DNA of 12,774 bases from positions 1-12,774 of the forward strand of contig CACXCY010000151.1 of NCBI GenBank assembly GCA_902766265.1, given 5' to 3'. Shown piece after piece: positions 6,527 through 12,774 of this stretch. The translations under genes and the position numbers were made by a program. Positions within the stretch are counted from its first letter, which is position 1; the number at the start of each line of letters is the position of its first letter. The notes under the pieces were generated by a model. That model had not been told where the DNA came from. It saw nothing but the letters and a program-made list of their open reading frames with translations, and ran no database searches. This DNA comes from an uncultured Bacteroidota bacterium (lineage in GTDB: Bacteria > Bacteroidota > Bacteroidia > Bacteroidales > P3).

Positions 6527-7624
6527 TTATATAATCAGCATGGCGTCGCCATAGGAACCGAAGCGGTACTTCTCCTTGATGGCTGTCTGATAGGCCGACA
6601 TCAGCAAGTCGGGGTCGGCAAAGGCGCTGACAAGGATGAATAGTGATGACTTGGGATAGTGGAAGTTGGTAATCATCATGTCGGCGATGGTGAAGTTGTA
6701 GGGCGGGAAGATGAACTTGTTGGACCATCCGTCGAAGGGCTGTACCGTGCCTGGTATGGTGACGGCTGTCTCGAGCGCTTTCATGCAGGTGGTGCCTACG
6801 CAGCATATCTTGTGTCCTGCCTGCTTGGCGTGGTTGATGATGTCGCACGTCTGGGTGCTGAGGTGCATCTCCTCCGAGTCCATCCGGTGCTTGGAGAGGT
6901 CCTCGACCTCGATGGGCTTGAAGGTGCCTAGTCCGGCAAACAAGGTCAGCTCGGCTACCTTGACATCTTTAATCTCCATACGTTTCATGAGCTCGCGGCT
7001 GAAATGCAGTCCGGCAGCGGGTGCCACCACCGAGCTCTCCTCCTTGGCGAAGACTGTCTGATAGCGTTCAGCATCGTCAGCGGTGATGACGTTCAGCATG
7101 TTCTGGGCTTTCTCCTTGCTGGCGTGCTCCATACGCAGACGCAGTATCTCCTCCGGCAATGGGGTGCGTCCCATGCTGCGGATGATGGAGATAAACTCGT
7201 CGTGGTCGCCGTCGAAGAGGAAACGGATGGTGCGTCCGCGCGAGGTGGTGTTGTCAATCACTTCGGCCACGAGGGCATCGTTGGTACCGAAATAGAGTTT
7301 GTTGCCTATGCGTATCTTGCGGGCAGGGTCTACCACCACATCCCAAAGGCGTGTCTCCTGGTTGAGTTCGCGGAGCAGGAATACGGTGATTTTGGCACCG
7401 GTTTTCTCTTTCTCGCCGTAGAGCAGTGCAGGAAATACCTTGGTGTTGTTGAGCACCACCACGTCGTCTTTTTCGACGTAGTCGATCATGTCCTTGAATA
7501 GCTTGTGTTCAATCTCCCCGTTGTCGCGGTGCAACACCATAAGGCGAGCTTCGTCACGCAGTTTGGAGGGCTTCTCGGCAATCAGTTCCTTGGGAAGTTG
7601 GAACTTGAATTGCGATAATTTCAT
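6527..7624 (-). CDS. queA: tRNA preQ1(34) S-adenosylmethionine ribosyltransferase-isomerase QueA
   Basis: QueA moves the ribosyl part of S-adenosylmethionine onto 7-aminomethyl-7-deazaguanine at the tRNA wobble position, forming epoxyqueuosine in queuosine synthesis. The product from ATG 7624 has 365 residues, close to the family norm. Conserved blocks occur in order: VVLNNTKVFPALLYG, PLPEEI, ERYQTVFA followed by VVAPAAGLHFS, LTLFAGLGTFKPIE with HRMDSEEMHLS, VGTTCMKALET, TNFHYPKSSLFILVSAFA and GSYGDAMLI at the C terminus. I prefer ATG 7624 (MKLSQFKFQLP) over the in-frame ATG at 7648, because family proteins normally begin there and the extra residues MINTLYST look unrelated. It is led by its own promoter candidate in the truB-queA gap and is followed closely by rarA. 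Confidence 0.95.
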   Translation of the reverse strand: MKLSQFKFQLPKELIAEKPSKLRDEARLMVLHRDNGEIEHKLFKDMIDYVEKDDVVVLNNTKVFPALLYGEKEKTGAKITVFLLRELNQETRLWDVVVDPARKIRIGNKLYFGTNDALVAEVIDNTTSRGRTIRFLFDGDHDEFISIIRSMGRTPLPEEILRLRMEHASKEKAQNMLNVITADDAERYQTVFAKEESSVVAPAAGLHFSRELMKRMEIKDVKVAELTLFAGLGTFKPIEVEDLSKHRMDSEEMHLSTQTCDIINHAKQAGHKICCVGTTCMKALETAVTIPGTVQPFDGWSNKFIFPPYNFTIADMMITNFHYPKSSLFILVSAFADPDLLMSAYQTAIKEKYRFGSYGDAMLII

Positions 7625-7854
7625 TGTTGAGTATAGTGTGTTGATCATAATCGCTGCATTGGTGTAGGGGTGGTTGCGTCATGCGTTTCCAGGCAGGAGC
7701 GGCGTCACTGTCCCCATGTTTTACCTTTCTAACGGGCGCAAAGATACTAAAATACGCACCCGATGTCAAGTTATTTAACTTTTTACGCGACGATAATATC
7801 TTAACTGCAAGTAAAACAGTGGTAAATATTTTAGGGTAGGGAAGACGCTTTTAA
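7625..7854. other. truB-queA intergenic region
   Basis: This 230-bp stretch lies between the truB stop and the queA start on the minus strand. It is AT-rich in the truB-proximal half. It holds the queA promoter candidate and the overlapping AAGTTATTTAACTT palindrome. The queA-proximal half is a leader of about 100 bases in which I see no clear structure. No obvious terminator follows truB. Confidence 0.7.
7739..7770 (-). promoter_or_regulatory. Bacteroidota-type promoter for queA
   Basis: On the minus strand the sequence TATCTTTG (7739-7746) matches the -7 consensus TAnnTTTG. CTTG, within CTTGACA, lies 20 bases upstream (7767-7770) and fits the -33 element. It implies a leader of roughly 100 bases before ATG 7624. 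A 14-bp palindrome AAGTTATTTAACTT (7768-7781) overlaps the -33 element and could be an operator. Confidence 0.7.
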
Positions 7855-8652
7855 CTAAAATGAAACGTCTTTGCCACTTTCAATATGGATGGCATCAGCC
7901 ACGGAGTAGCTGCCCACCTGTTCCCTTCGTAGTGCCGAAAGGAATGCGCCGCTGCCCAGTGCCAGCCCCAAGTCACGTGCTATGCTGCGTATGTATGTTC
8001 CTTTGCCGCAGCAAATGCGGAAGTCCACCTGAGGCAACATAGGGGGCACAATGCCTTGTGGATGGCGGTAGAGCTCCTTCTCGTGGGGGTCGGTAGCAGG
8101 CGAGCCCAAGGTTTCGAGTGACGGCACGGGCGTGTCGCATCCCAGGTTGCGTATGGCGGGGATGTCGAAGCTGTAGACCGACACCCGTTTGGCGGCTATC
8201 TCCGTCAGCTCTCCGTTGCGGGCGTAGCTGTAGGCGCGCGCTCCATCCACCTTGACCGCCGAGAACATAGGCGGAACCTGTTCTATATCTCCCACAAACT
8301 GACGTGAGGTCTCTCGGATGAGGTCTTCGGTGAGCTGTGTCGTGGGATAGTAGGCGTCGATGGCTCGCTCAAGGTCGAAACATGGTGTCGTAGCACCCAG
8401 CACTATAGTGCCCGTATACACTTTACGTCCGTTTTGCAGCTCGTCGATGCGCTTGGTGGCTTTGCCCACGCACACTAGTAGCAGACCTGTGGCCAAAGGG
8501 TCGAGAGTGCCGGCATGGCCTATCTTGAACTTCTTGACGCCAAGGTCGCGTTTGATTTGCCACTTGATTTTATTGACCACTTGGAACGAGGTCCAGCCAT
8601 AGGGCTTGTCAACGGCAAGAACAATACCTGTTTCAATGTCGTCGAGTGTCAT
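7855..8652 (-). CDS. truB: tRNA pseudouridine(55) synthase TruB
   Basis: TruB converts uridine 55 to pseudouridine in the T-loop of tRNAs. The 265-residue product shows DKPYGWTSFQVVNKIK near the N terminus, the catalytic block KIGHAGTLDPLATGLLLV with the nucleophile Asp51, QVPPMFSAVKVDGARAY (125-141) and CGKGTYIRSIARDLG (215-229). Between IPAIRNL and VDFRICCGKG there is an extra stretch of about 40 residues (roughly 168-208, rich in Pro) that I do not recall from the E. coli enzyme, where the corresponding beta strands are joined by a short turn. The start at ATG 8652 gives a normal N terminus. The C-terminal PUA-like extension of E. coli TruB is mostly absent. It lies 51 bp after uppP in the same orientation, in a gene order widely conserved in Bacteroidota. 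Confidence 0.95.
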   Translation of the reverse strand: MTLDDIETGIVLAVDKPYGWTSFQVVNKIKWQIKRDLGVKKFKIGHAGTLDPLATGLLLVCVGKATKRIDELQNGRKVYTGTIVLGATTPCFDLERAIDAYYPTTQLTEDLIRETSRQFVGDIEQVPPMFSAVKVDGARAYSYARNGELTEIAAKRVSVYSFDIPAIRNLGCDTPVPSLETLGSPATDPHEKELYRHPQGIVPPMLPQVDFRICCGKGTYIRSIARDLGLALGSGAFLSALRREQVGSYSVADAIHIESGKDVSF

Positions 8653-8703
8653 CAGGTGGTCGGTTATATAATATATATGTATAGGGATGCTGTCGGTTGC
8701 CGG

Positions 8704-9552
8704 TTAGAAGACATAGGGCAGCACCATGGCCATCAGTGCGACAATAGCACAATAGATGGCGAACCAGATAAGTTTGCCTTTCTTCACGAGGTTGAGCATC
8801 CATTTGCAGGCCAGACATCCGCTGACGAAGGCGGCGGCAAAGCCAACCAGTAGGGCACCTGTCGATAGTCCTGCACCCGTGGCGGCTGCAGCGCAAGCAT
8901 CGGCATCGGGAAACAGCAAATCCTTGGCATCGAGCAGTGCTTCGCCAAGAATGGGAGGAATGACCATGAGAAACGAGAACTGAGCCAGCTTCTCTTTCTT
9001 GTTGCCCAGCAGCAAGCCCGTGGCTATGGTACTGCCGGAACGGGACAGACCAGGCAGCACAGCGCAGGCCTGTGCGATGCCGATGACGAAGGCATGCCAA
9101 GGGGATATCTGTTCGCGTTGGCGTGGCTTGGCGAAATAGGAGAAGGTGAGCAGCAGTGCGGTGAGTAGCAGGCAGCAGGCCACGATGAACAGTCCGTTGC
9201 CGAAAGTGGACTGGGAGGTTTCCGGGTTGAAGATGGCCTCAACCTTGTCCTTGAACAGGATTCCGACAATGGCTACCGGTATCATCGATATGAGTATGTT
9301 GACGGTATATTTGGTGCCGTCGTTCCATTGGAACTTGAAAAGGTCTTTGAAAATCCACACAATCTCTTTCCACAGGATGACACATGTGCTGAGCACAGTG
9401 GCTACGTGGACAGCGATGTTGAAAGTCAGATTGGCCTCCCCGTCGATACCGAAGAGGTAGTTACCTATGGTGAGATGTCCGCTGCTACTTACAGGCAGAT
9501 ATTCGGTAAGTCCTTGGACGATACCGAGAATAAGGGCTTGAAACCAGTCCAT
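8704..9552 (-). CDS. uppP: Undecaprenyl-diphosphate phosphatase UppP (BacA)
   Basis: This inner-membrane enzyme removes a phosphate from undecaprenyl diphosphate, recycling the lipid carrier for peptidoglycan and polysaccharide synthesis; high levels give bacitracin resistance. The 282-residue product is hydrophobic throughout, with several predicted helices. It has both family motifs. The first is IVQGLTEYLPVSSSGH (11-26), with Q13/E17 as the (E/Q)xxxE pair, S23 and H26. The second is VLPGLSRSGSTIATG (165-179), with R171 at the position of the essential arginine. ATG 9552 (MDWFQALILG) is the natural start. It is 51 bp from the DUF3098 gene upstream and 51 bp from truB downstream, so the three are probably co-transcribed. 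Confidence 0.96.
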   Translation of the reverse strand: MDWFQALILGIVQGLTEYLPVSSSGHLTIGNYLFGIDGEANLTFNIAVHVATVLSTCVILWKEIVWIFKDLFKFQWNDGTKYTVNILISMIPVAIVGILFKDKVEAIFNPETSQSTFGNGLFIVACCLLLTALLLTFSYFAKPRQREQISPWHAFVIGIAQACAVLPGLSRSGSTIATGLLLGNKKEKLAQFSFLMVIPPILGEALLDAKDLLFPDADACAAAATGAGLSTGALLVGFAAAFVSGCLACKWMLNLVKKGKLIWFAIYCAIVALMAMVLPYVF

Positions 9553-9603
9553 GGTATAAGTTTTGACTACGGTTGGATGTAGATGTCGATGCCCAATGGG
9601 CTA

Positions 9604-9891
9604 TTACTCTTCGGCGTTGTCCTGCTTTTTGTCGCTGGGCTTTAACATGATGGCCACAATTTCAGCGATGAATCCGACAACAATCAGTATGGGAGCGACT
9701 ACCAGACGGCGTCTGTCGAACATGGCAGGGTTGAAAGTGTTGGGGTCGTCACTACCGCCACCGCACAACAGGATGTATCCGATAGCGAGCAGGAGGAGAC
9801 CGATGCCCATAATGATATAGTTGATGGTGCCGAATGCAATGGCAAAGTCGTTCTTCGGGGCTTCAACGTTTTTCTTATTGTTTGTTGCCAT
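9604..9891 (-). CDS. DUF3098 family small membrane protein
   Basis: This 95-residue protein has a charged N terminus (MATNNKKNVEAPKN). A first membrane segment follows at about residues 24-44 (TINYIIMGIGLLLLAIGYIL), then a short loop GGGSDDPNTFNPAMFDRRR, a second membrane segment at about 65-83 (APILIVVGFIAEIVAIM), and a charged tail. The pattern FGTINY, then GGGSDDP, then RRLVVAPI matches DUF3098, a family of unknown function in Bacteroidota. It sits between ftsX (25 bp upstream) and uppP. That conserved position suggests a link to cell division or envelope synthesis, but no activity is known. Confidence 0.85.
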   Translation of the reverse strand: MATNNKKNVEAPKNDFAIAFGTINYIIMGIGLLLLAIGYILLCGGGSDDPNTFNPAMFDRRRLVVAPILIVVGFIAEIVAIMLKPSDKKQDNAEE

Positions 9892-9916
9892 AATGGTATG
9901 TTTTTAATCTGCTTTG

Positions 9917-10792
9917 TTATTCCTGTTTGATTCTCAGGTAGCGGTGGATGGAGCCAAGTGTGGCGAAGTATGAAATGATGATGCCCACCACGGGGATAGC
10001 GGTTGCCATGAGTCCATAGACGGAGGCAAACTGTTTGGTGAGGATGTGGAGCGAGAATTGACTGCTGAATGAGTAGATGGCTACGGCCAGCAGAATGTCG
10101 GCAAACAAACCGCCCAGGAATCCGAACAGCACGCTGCGCCACAAGAAGGGACGTGCGATGAAATTGTTGGTGGCACCTACCAGACGCATGGTCTGGATGG
10201 TCTGCTGCGTGGCGTAGATGGTTATCTTGATGGTGTTGCTGATAAGCATGACACAGATGAACAGCAACAGCATGATGAAGATAATCAGGAACCAGCTAAT
10301 CTTGTAGAATACATCGTTCAGTTCATTGACCACGTTCTCTTGGTACACCACACCGGTGACGAATGGCAATTGCCCCACAGCGCTGGTGAACTGGTCGATG
10401 ACCTTCTTCTCATGTTCGGGGACGATGCCGGTCTTGAAATTGACCATCAGGGTGGGGTAGAGGGGGTTATAGCCCAGAAATCCGATAAAGTCGTCGTTCA
10501 GTTCTTCGGTGAAGAGTGCGGCGGCCTCGTCTTTAGATATGTATTCCACATTCTTTACATAGCCGTACTCCGAAATCTCTTCCTGCAAGCTGATGGCTGT
10601 GCTGTCGGTGATGTCGGGGGTCAGGTCTACTCTGAAGGTGATACGCTCCTGCATGTCGTGGGTGGTACGGTAGGAGTGGTACTCGATGAACATCAGTAGT
10701 CCGAATACGAACAGCACCAGAGTGATGCTGAACACTGCCGAGGCGTGTTCGCCCCAAAGGCGTATCTTTCCGTGGTTGTTGGTGTGGTTCAT
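9917..10792 (-). CDS. ftsX: Cell division protein FtsX (permease-like)
   Basis: FtsX pairs with the ATPase FtsE in the inner membrane and typically activates peptidoglycan hydrolases during division. The 291-residue product has the FtsX layout: a short cytoplasmic N terminus, helix 1 (about 17-37, SAVFSITLVLFVFGLLMFIE), and a periplasmic domain of about 120 residues with the conserved VKNVEYISKDEAAALF. A C-terminal block of three helices carries TMRLVGATNNFIARPFLWRS, the family signature. ftsE is not adjacent, so its partner must be encoded elsewhere. The start at ATG 10792 leaves 49 bp to dnaN upstream, and the DUF3098 gene follows after 25 bp. Confidence 0.93.
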   Translation of the reverse strand: MNHTNNHGKIRLWGEHASAVFSITLVLFVFGLLMFIEYHSYRTTHDMQERITFRVDLTPDITDSTAISLQEEISEYGYVKNVEYISKDEAAALFTEELNDDFIGFLGYNPLYPTLMVNFKTGIVPEHEKKVIDQFTSAVGQLPFVTGVVYQENVVNELNDVFYKISWFLIIFIMLLLFICVMLISNTIKITIYATQQTIQTMRLVGATNNFIARPFLWRSVLFGFLGGLFADILLAVAIYSFSSQFSLHILTKQFASVYGLMATAIPVVGIIISYFATLGSIHRYLRIKQE

Positions 10793-10841
10793 GGAGGGAT
10801 AGGGTTGCTATGGCTGTGTGGGTAGTGGCTCCGTCGGAGGG

Positions 10842-11981
10842 TTAGTTGGCGAGCATCACGGGCATAACGAGCATCAGTATTTCCTCGGGGTTGTCGTCTT
10901 CATCTACGACAGGGAAGATAATACCGGCCTTGCTTGGGTTCGTCAGCTTGATGAGGATGTTGTCTGAATCGAGGTTGCTCACCATCTCCATGAGGAACTT
11001 GGCGTTGAAGCCGATTTCCATAGGTTCGCCCTCGTATTCGCAGGGTATCGTCTCATGGGCGTCGTTGGAGAATTCGATGTCTTCGGCCGACATGCGCAAT
11101 CCTTTGTCGGTGACGCTGAGACGTACCTGGTGGGTGGATTGGTTGGCGAAGAGTCCGACGCGGCGCAATGTGTTGAGGAACGAGACGCGGTCCAAGGTCA
11201 TCGTGTTGGGGCTTTCCTTGGGGATAGCGGCGTCGATATTGGGATAGGTACCTTCCACCAAGCGGCAGATGGCGTAGAAGTTGTCAAAGGTGAAGCTGGC
11301 GTTGGTGGCGTTGTATTCCACTACCACGTCCGAGTCTTCCTTGCGAGTGACGAGTATGTTCTTCACCAGCGTGATGGGCTTGCGGGGAAGAATGAACTTG
11401 ACGGGCTCGTCCGTATGTACGTCCATACGGCTGTAGCGTACCAGCTTGTGAGCGTCGGTGGCGGCTACAACCATCCGCTCGGGGGTGAGGGACATCATGA
11501 TGCCTGCCATCGTGGGACGCATTTCGTCGGTCGAGGCGGCGAAGGCCGTTTTGTTGATGGCGTTGACCAGCACGGATGCAGGCAGTGTGGTTTTGACGGC
11601 GTCGGTGATGGTGGGCATGGTGGGAAACGTCTCGGCGCTCTGGCCTGCCAGGCGGTATTTACCGTCGCCCGAGGTAATCTCAATGGCATAGGTGCTGGCG
11701 TCTACCGAGAAGGTCATAGGCACATCGTCAAGACTCTTCAGCGTGTCGAGCAGCAGCTTTGAGGGCACAGCCACTTCGTCGATACCTTCCACCTTGCCCG
11801 ATTCGAGCTCGATGCGGCTCACGAGGGTGGTCTCCAGGTCGGTGGCTTTTACGGTCAGAATGTTGTCTTCCAGTTTGAAATGAAAACAGTTGATGATGGG
11901 TACGGTGTTGTTGTTGGTCAGCACGCCGCTCATAATCTGCAGCTGTTTGGCAAAGAGTTGACTGTTGGTGATGAATCTCAT
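10842..11981 (-). CDS. dnaN: DNA polymerase III beta sliding clamp DnaN
   Basis: The clamp is a ring-shaped dimer that encircles DNA and tethers the replicative polymerase and repair factors. The 379-residue product is close to the usual 366-375. It starts with MRFITNSQLFAKQLQIMSGV and contains three clamp folds. Characteristic stretches are FAASTDEMRPTMAGIMM at the domain 1-2 boundary, VVAATDAHKLVRYS, CRLVEGTYPNIDAAIP and NAKFLMEMVSNLDSDNI. It ends in LMLVMPVMLAN, where the family has a MPMR-like C terminus lining the protein-binding pocket; the usual Arg is Val here. It is the first gene of a minus-strand cluster, 49 bp ahead of ftsX. It is not beside dnaA in this window. Confidence 0.97.
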   Translation of the reverse strand: MRFITNSQLFAKQLQIMSGVLTNNNTVPIINCFHFKLEDNILTVKATDLETTLVSRIELESGKVEGIDEVAVPSKLLLDTLKSLDDVPMTFSVDASTYAIEITSGDGKYRLAGQSAETFPTMPTITDAVKTTLPASVLVNAINKTAFAASTDEMRPTMAGIMMSLTPERMVVAATDAHKLVRYSRMDVHTDEPVKFILPRKPITLVKNILVTRKEDSDVVVEYNATNASFTFDNFYAICRLVEGTYPNIDAAIPKESPNTMTLDRVSFLNTLRRVGLFANQSTHQVRLSVTDKGLRMSAEDIEFSNDAHETIPCEYEGEPMEIGFNAKFLMEMVSNLDSDNILIKLTNPSKAGIIFPVVDEDDNPEEILMLVMPVMLAN

Positions 11982-12029
11982 ATTGTTACGTTTTTAGTTT
12001 CTGTTAATGGTGCATGATAAATCAGTTTG

Positions 12030-12037
12030 CAAAGTTA
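12030..12037 (-). promoter_or_regulatory. Bacteroidota -7 promoter element upstream of dnaN
   Basis: On the minus strand TAACTTTG matches TAnnTTTG and lies 49 bases upstream of the dnaN ATG, implying a leader of roughly 40 bases. I do not see a good TTTG at the -33 distance, so the assignment rests on the -7 element and its position. Confidence 0.5.
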
Positions 12038-12077
12038 CGTCATTATTTCTATACGCCTGCCCCCGATGTGCAAAAAT

Positions 12078-12097
12078 TTATCAACACACTGTTGATA
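12078..12097. promoter_or_regulatory. Inverted repeat with DnaA-box-like halves upstream of dnaN
   Basis: TATCAACA (12079-12086) and TGTTGATA (12090-12097) are perfect inverted 8-mers separated by CAC. The left half with its flanking base is TTATCAACA, one mismatch from the consensus DnaA box TTATCCACA. The right half reads GTATCAACA on the other strand, with two mismatches. It sits 41-60 bases upstream of the dnaN -7 element, a plausible position for a dimeric regulator or a pair of weak DnaA sites. Confidence 0.5.
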
Positions 12098-12185
12098 CAA
12101 AGTCGCCAGTTGCTCCCCCGTCAGAGCCGTGGACGAGGGTCTTTCTGTTCTGGATTGTCGGAGGAGTCTGTGGGTGGAGAAAATA

Positions 12186-12292
12186 ATATGCTGCCCATTG
12201 TCCGACTATGTGCCCGTATGTAGTCCGACTATGTGCCCACTCATGGTGCGACTATATGCCCACACGTAGTCCGACCATATGCCCAATCATAC
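12186..12292. repeat. 23-bp tandem repeat array, four units plus a partial one
   Basis: Units beginning TCCGACTAT(G/A)TGCCC start at 12201, 12224, 12247 (TGCGACTATATGCCC) and 12270 (TCCGACCATATGCCC), exactly 23 bp apart. A partial unit, ATATGCTGCCCATTG, precedes them at 12186. The variable part of each unit is a short (C/A)(A/C)(T/G)-rich stretch ending in TAG, TGG or TAC. A further ACTAT at 12319 lies roughly two periods beyond the last unit and may be a decayed copy. Confidence 0.85.
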
Positions 12293-12503
12293 TCAGACGC
12301 TCCCTTATGTGGGGTTCAACTATTTGTTTTCCAAAGCTCCAAGGATGAGTCCGACAAAGCCGCACGGGTTGTGTATGCATCAACGCAAATCGTGAACATC
12401 CAGAAGGTCGCATCGCTGGTGTCGGAGGTGGGAGTACTGGAGGTTCTGCCGACAGGATATTAACACGCAGAAAGAGGGTGGAATTTCCACTGGCTAAGCC
12501 GTG

Positions 12504-12550
12504 TCGCACGATGGATGGTCACCCCACGTGCGAACTATTTTTAACTTTTT
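12504..12550 (+). terminator. Hairpin with T-rich tail, possible terminator upstream of the last gene
   Basis: TCGCACG (12504-12510) pairs with CGTGCGA (12527-12533). TGG and CCA can extend the stem inward past one bulged A. ACTATTTTTAACTTTTTT follows. No annotated plus-strand gene ends here, so it either insulates the downstream promoter or ends an unannotated transcript. Confidence 0.4.
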
Positions 12551-12574
12551 TAGTATTATTCATAATTTTCTTTG

Positions 12575-12582
12575 TATCTTTG
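12575..12582 (+). promoter_or_regulatory. Bacteroidota -7 promoter element for the exported-protein gene
   Basis: TATCTTTG matches TAnnTTTG and lies in the very AT-rich run typical of promoters in this phylum, followed by CACCG. The ATG at 12608 is 25 bases downstream, giving a leader of about 20 bases. A clear TTTG at -33 is not visible. Confidence 0.7.
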
Positions 12583-12607
12583 CACCGTCAAAAATGTATA
12601 CTGTTCA

Positions 12608-12774
12608 ATGAAAAGGTTTCTATCTCTTACCATTATAGTCATTTCGCTCATAGGCGTCGCACGCGCCCAGGATATTGTCAACCTCCGTATGGATGCCCAA
12701 TGGGAGGGTTTGCGCGGCAGCGTGTCGTCAATGGACGAGGATGTCTTGCTTCGCAGTGACGACTTCAGGGAAGA
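12608..12774 (+). CDS. Exported protein of unknown function, 3' end outside window
   Basis: The reading frame opens with ATG at 12608 just after a good -7 promoter element and stays open to the window edge, showing 55 codons. The N terminus MKRFLSLTIIVISLIGVARA is a classical signal peptide: a Lys-Arg start, a hydrophobic core, then ARA before Gln21 as a likely signal peptidase I site. No lipobox cysteine is present, so the product is probably periplasmic, outer-membrane or secreted. The visible mature part (DIVNLRMDAQWEGLRGSV, then acidic DEDVLLRSDDF) is too short to assign a family. It is divergently oriented from dnaN. Confidence 0.75.
   Translation, partial: MKRFLSLTIIVISLIGVARAQDIVNLRMDAQWEGLRGSVSSMDEDVLLRSDDFRE

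Larger units (their letters stand above)
11982..12607. other. Divergent intergenic region between dnaN and an exported-protein gene
   Basis: These 626 bp separate two divergently oriented genes. From left to right they hold a -7 promoter element for dnaN (12030-12037), an inverted repeat resembling DnaA boxes (12078-12097), a 23-bp tandem array (12186-12292), a GTGGAA-T-TTCCAC palindrome (12478-12490), a hairpin with a T-rich 3' flank (12504-12550), and a promoter for the rightmost gene (12575-12582). Short reading frames at 12233-12463 and 12252-12509 have no recognisable domain and partly consist of the repeat; I do not call them genes. Confidence 0.8.

Noticed and set aside
7625..7648. Upstream ATG at 7648 as the queA start.
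   Set aside because: It adds MINTLYST before the usual family N terminus MKLSQFKFQLP. The ATG at 7624 fits the family better.
12233..12509. Two overlapping short frames (12233-12463 plus, 12252-12509 minus) in the dnaN upstream region.
   Set aside because: Both start within the 23-bp array, have no recognisable domain or signal, and lack promoter or start context. A decayed gene fragment cannot be excluded.
1..12774. tRNA, rRNA, insertion sequence, integrase, toxin-antitoxin or defence genes.
   Set aside because: I looked on both strands and saw none. The genes are housekeeping and of similar composition, with no sign of a mobile island.

Overview
The window looks like a chromosomal segment of a fairly GC-rich member of the Bacteroidota, probably order Bacteroidales. 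Three things point there: promoter-like TAnnTTTG (-7) elements lie upstream of three genes; a small DUF3098-type membrane protein is present, a family known from this phylum; and the gene order ftsX - DUF3098 - uppP - truB - queA is typical of the phylum. I cannot place it more finely from sequence alone.

Layout. From the left edge to about 2.65 kb, two plus-strand genes lie in series: the 3' part of an NDP-forming acyl-CoA (acetyl-CoA-type) synthetase, and a DAACS/SDF-family cation symporter. A strong intrinsic terminator sits between them. From 2.65 to 3.16 kb is a convergent intergenic gap holding a regular 24-bp tandem repeat array and a second, GC-rich 24-bp array. From 3.16 to 11.98 kb, eight minus-strand housekeeping genes run right to left: dnaN, ftsX, a DUF3098 gene, uppP, truB, queA, rarA and an ABC-F ATPase. 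The gaps from dnaN to truB are 25 to 51 bp, so this is probably one transcription unit. A recognisable promoter in the 230-bp truB-queA gap suggests a second unit, queA-rarA-(ABC-F). From 11.98 to 12.61 kb there is no convincing gene. This stretch holds a dnaN promoter candidate, a DnaA-box-like inverted repeat, a 23-bp tandem array and a hairpin. At the right edge a plus-strand gene for an exported protein begins and runs out of the window.

The minus-strand cluster joins replication (sliding clamp DnaN, RarA), cell-envelope work (FtsX, the lipid-carrier recycling enzyme UppP, DUF3098) and translation quality (TruB pseudouridine-55, QueA queuosine, ABC-F). It is a growth-related housekeeping cluster, not a defence or mobile region. 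I found no transposase, integrase, CRISPR array, tRNA or rRNA.

I see no clear new multi-gene system. The features most worth following up are non-coding: short tandem arrays of 23-24 bp in the two largest intergenic gaps that share an ACTAT/ATAGT core, and the inverted repeat upstream of dnaN. Among the proteins, the symporter has unusual substitutions at known substrate- and sodium-site positions, and TruB carries an apparent insertion.
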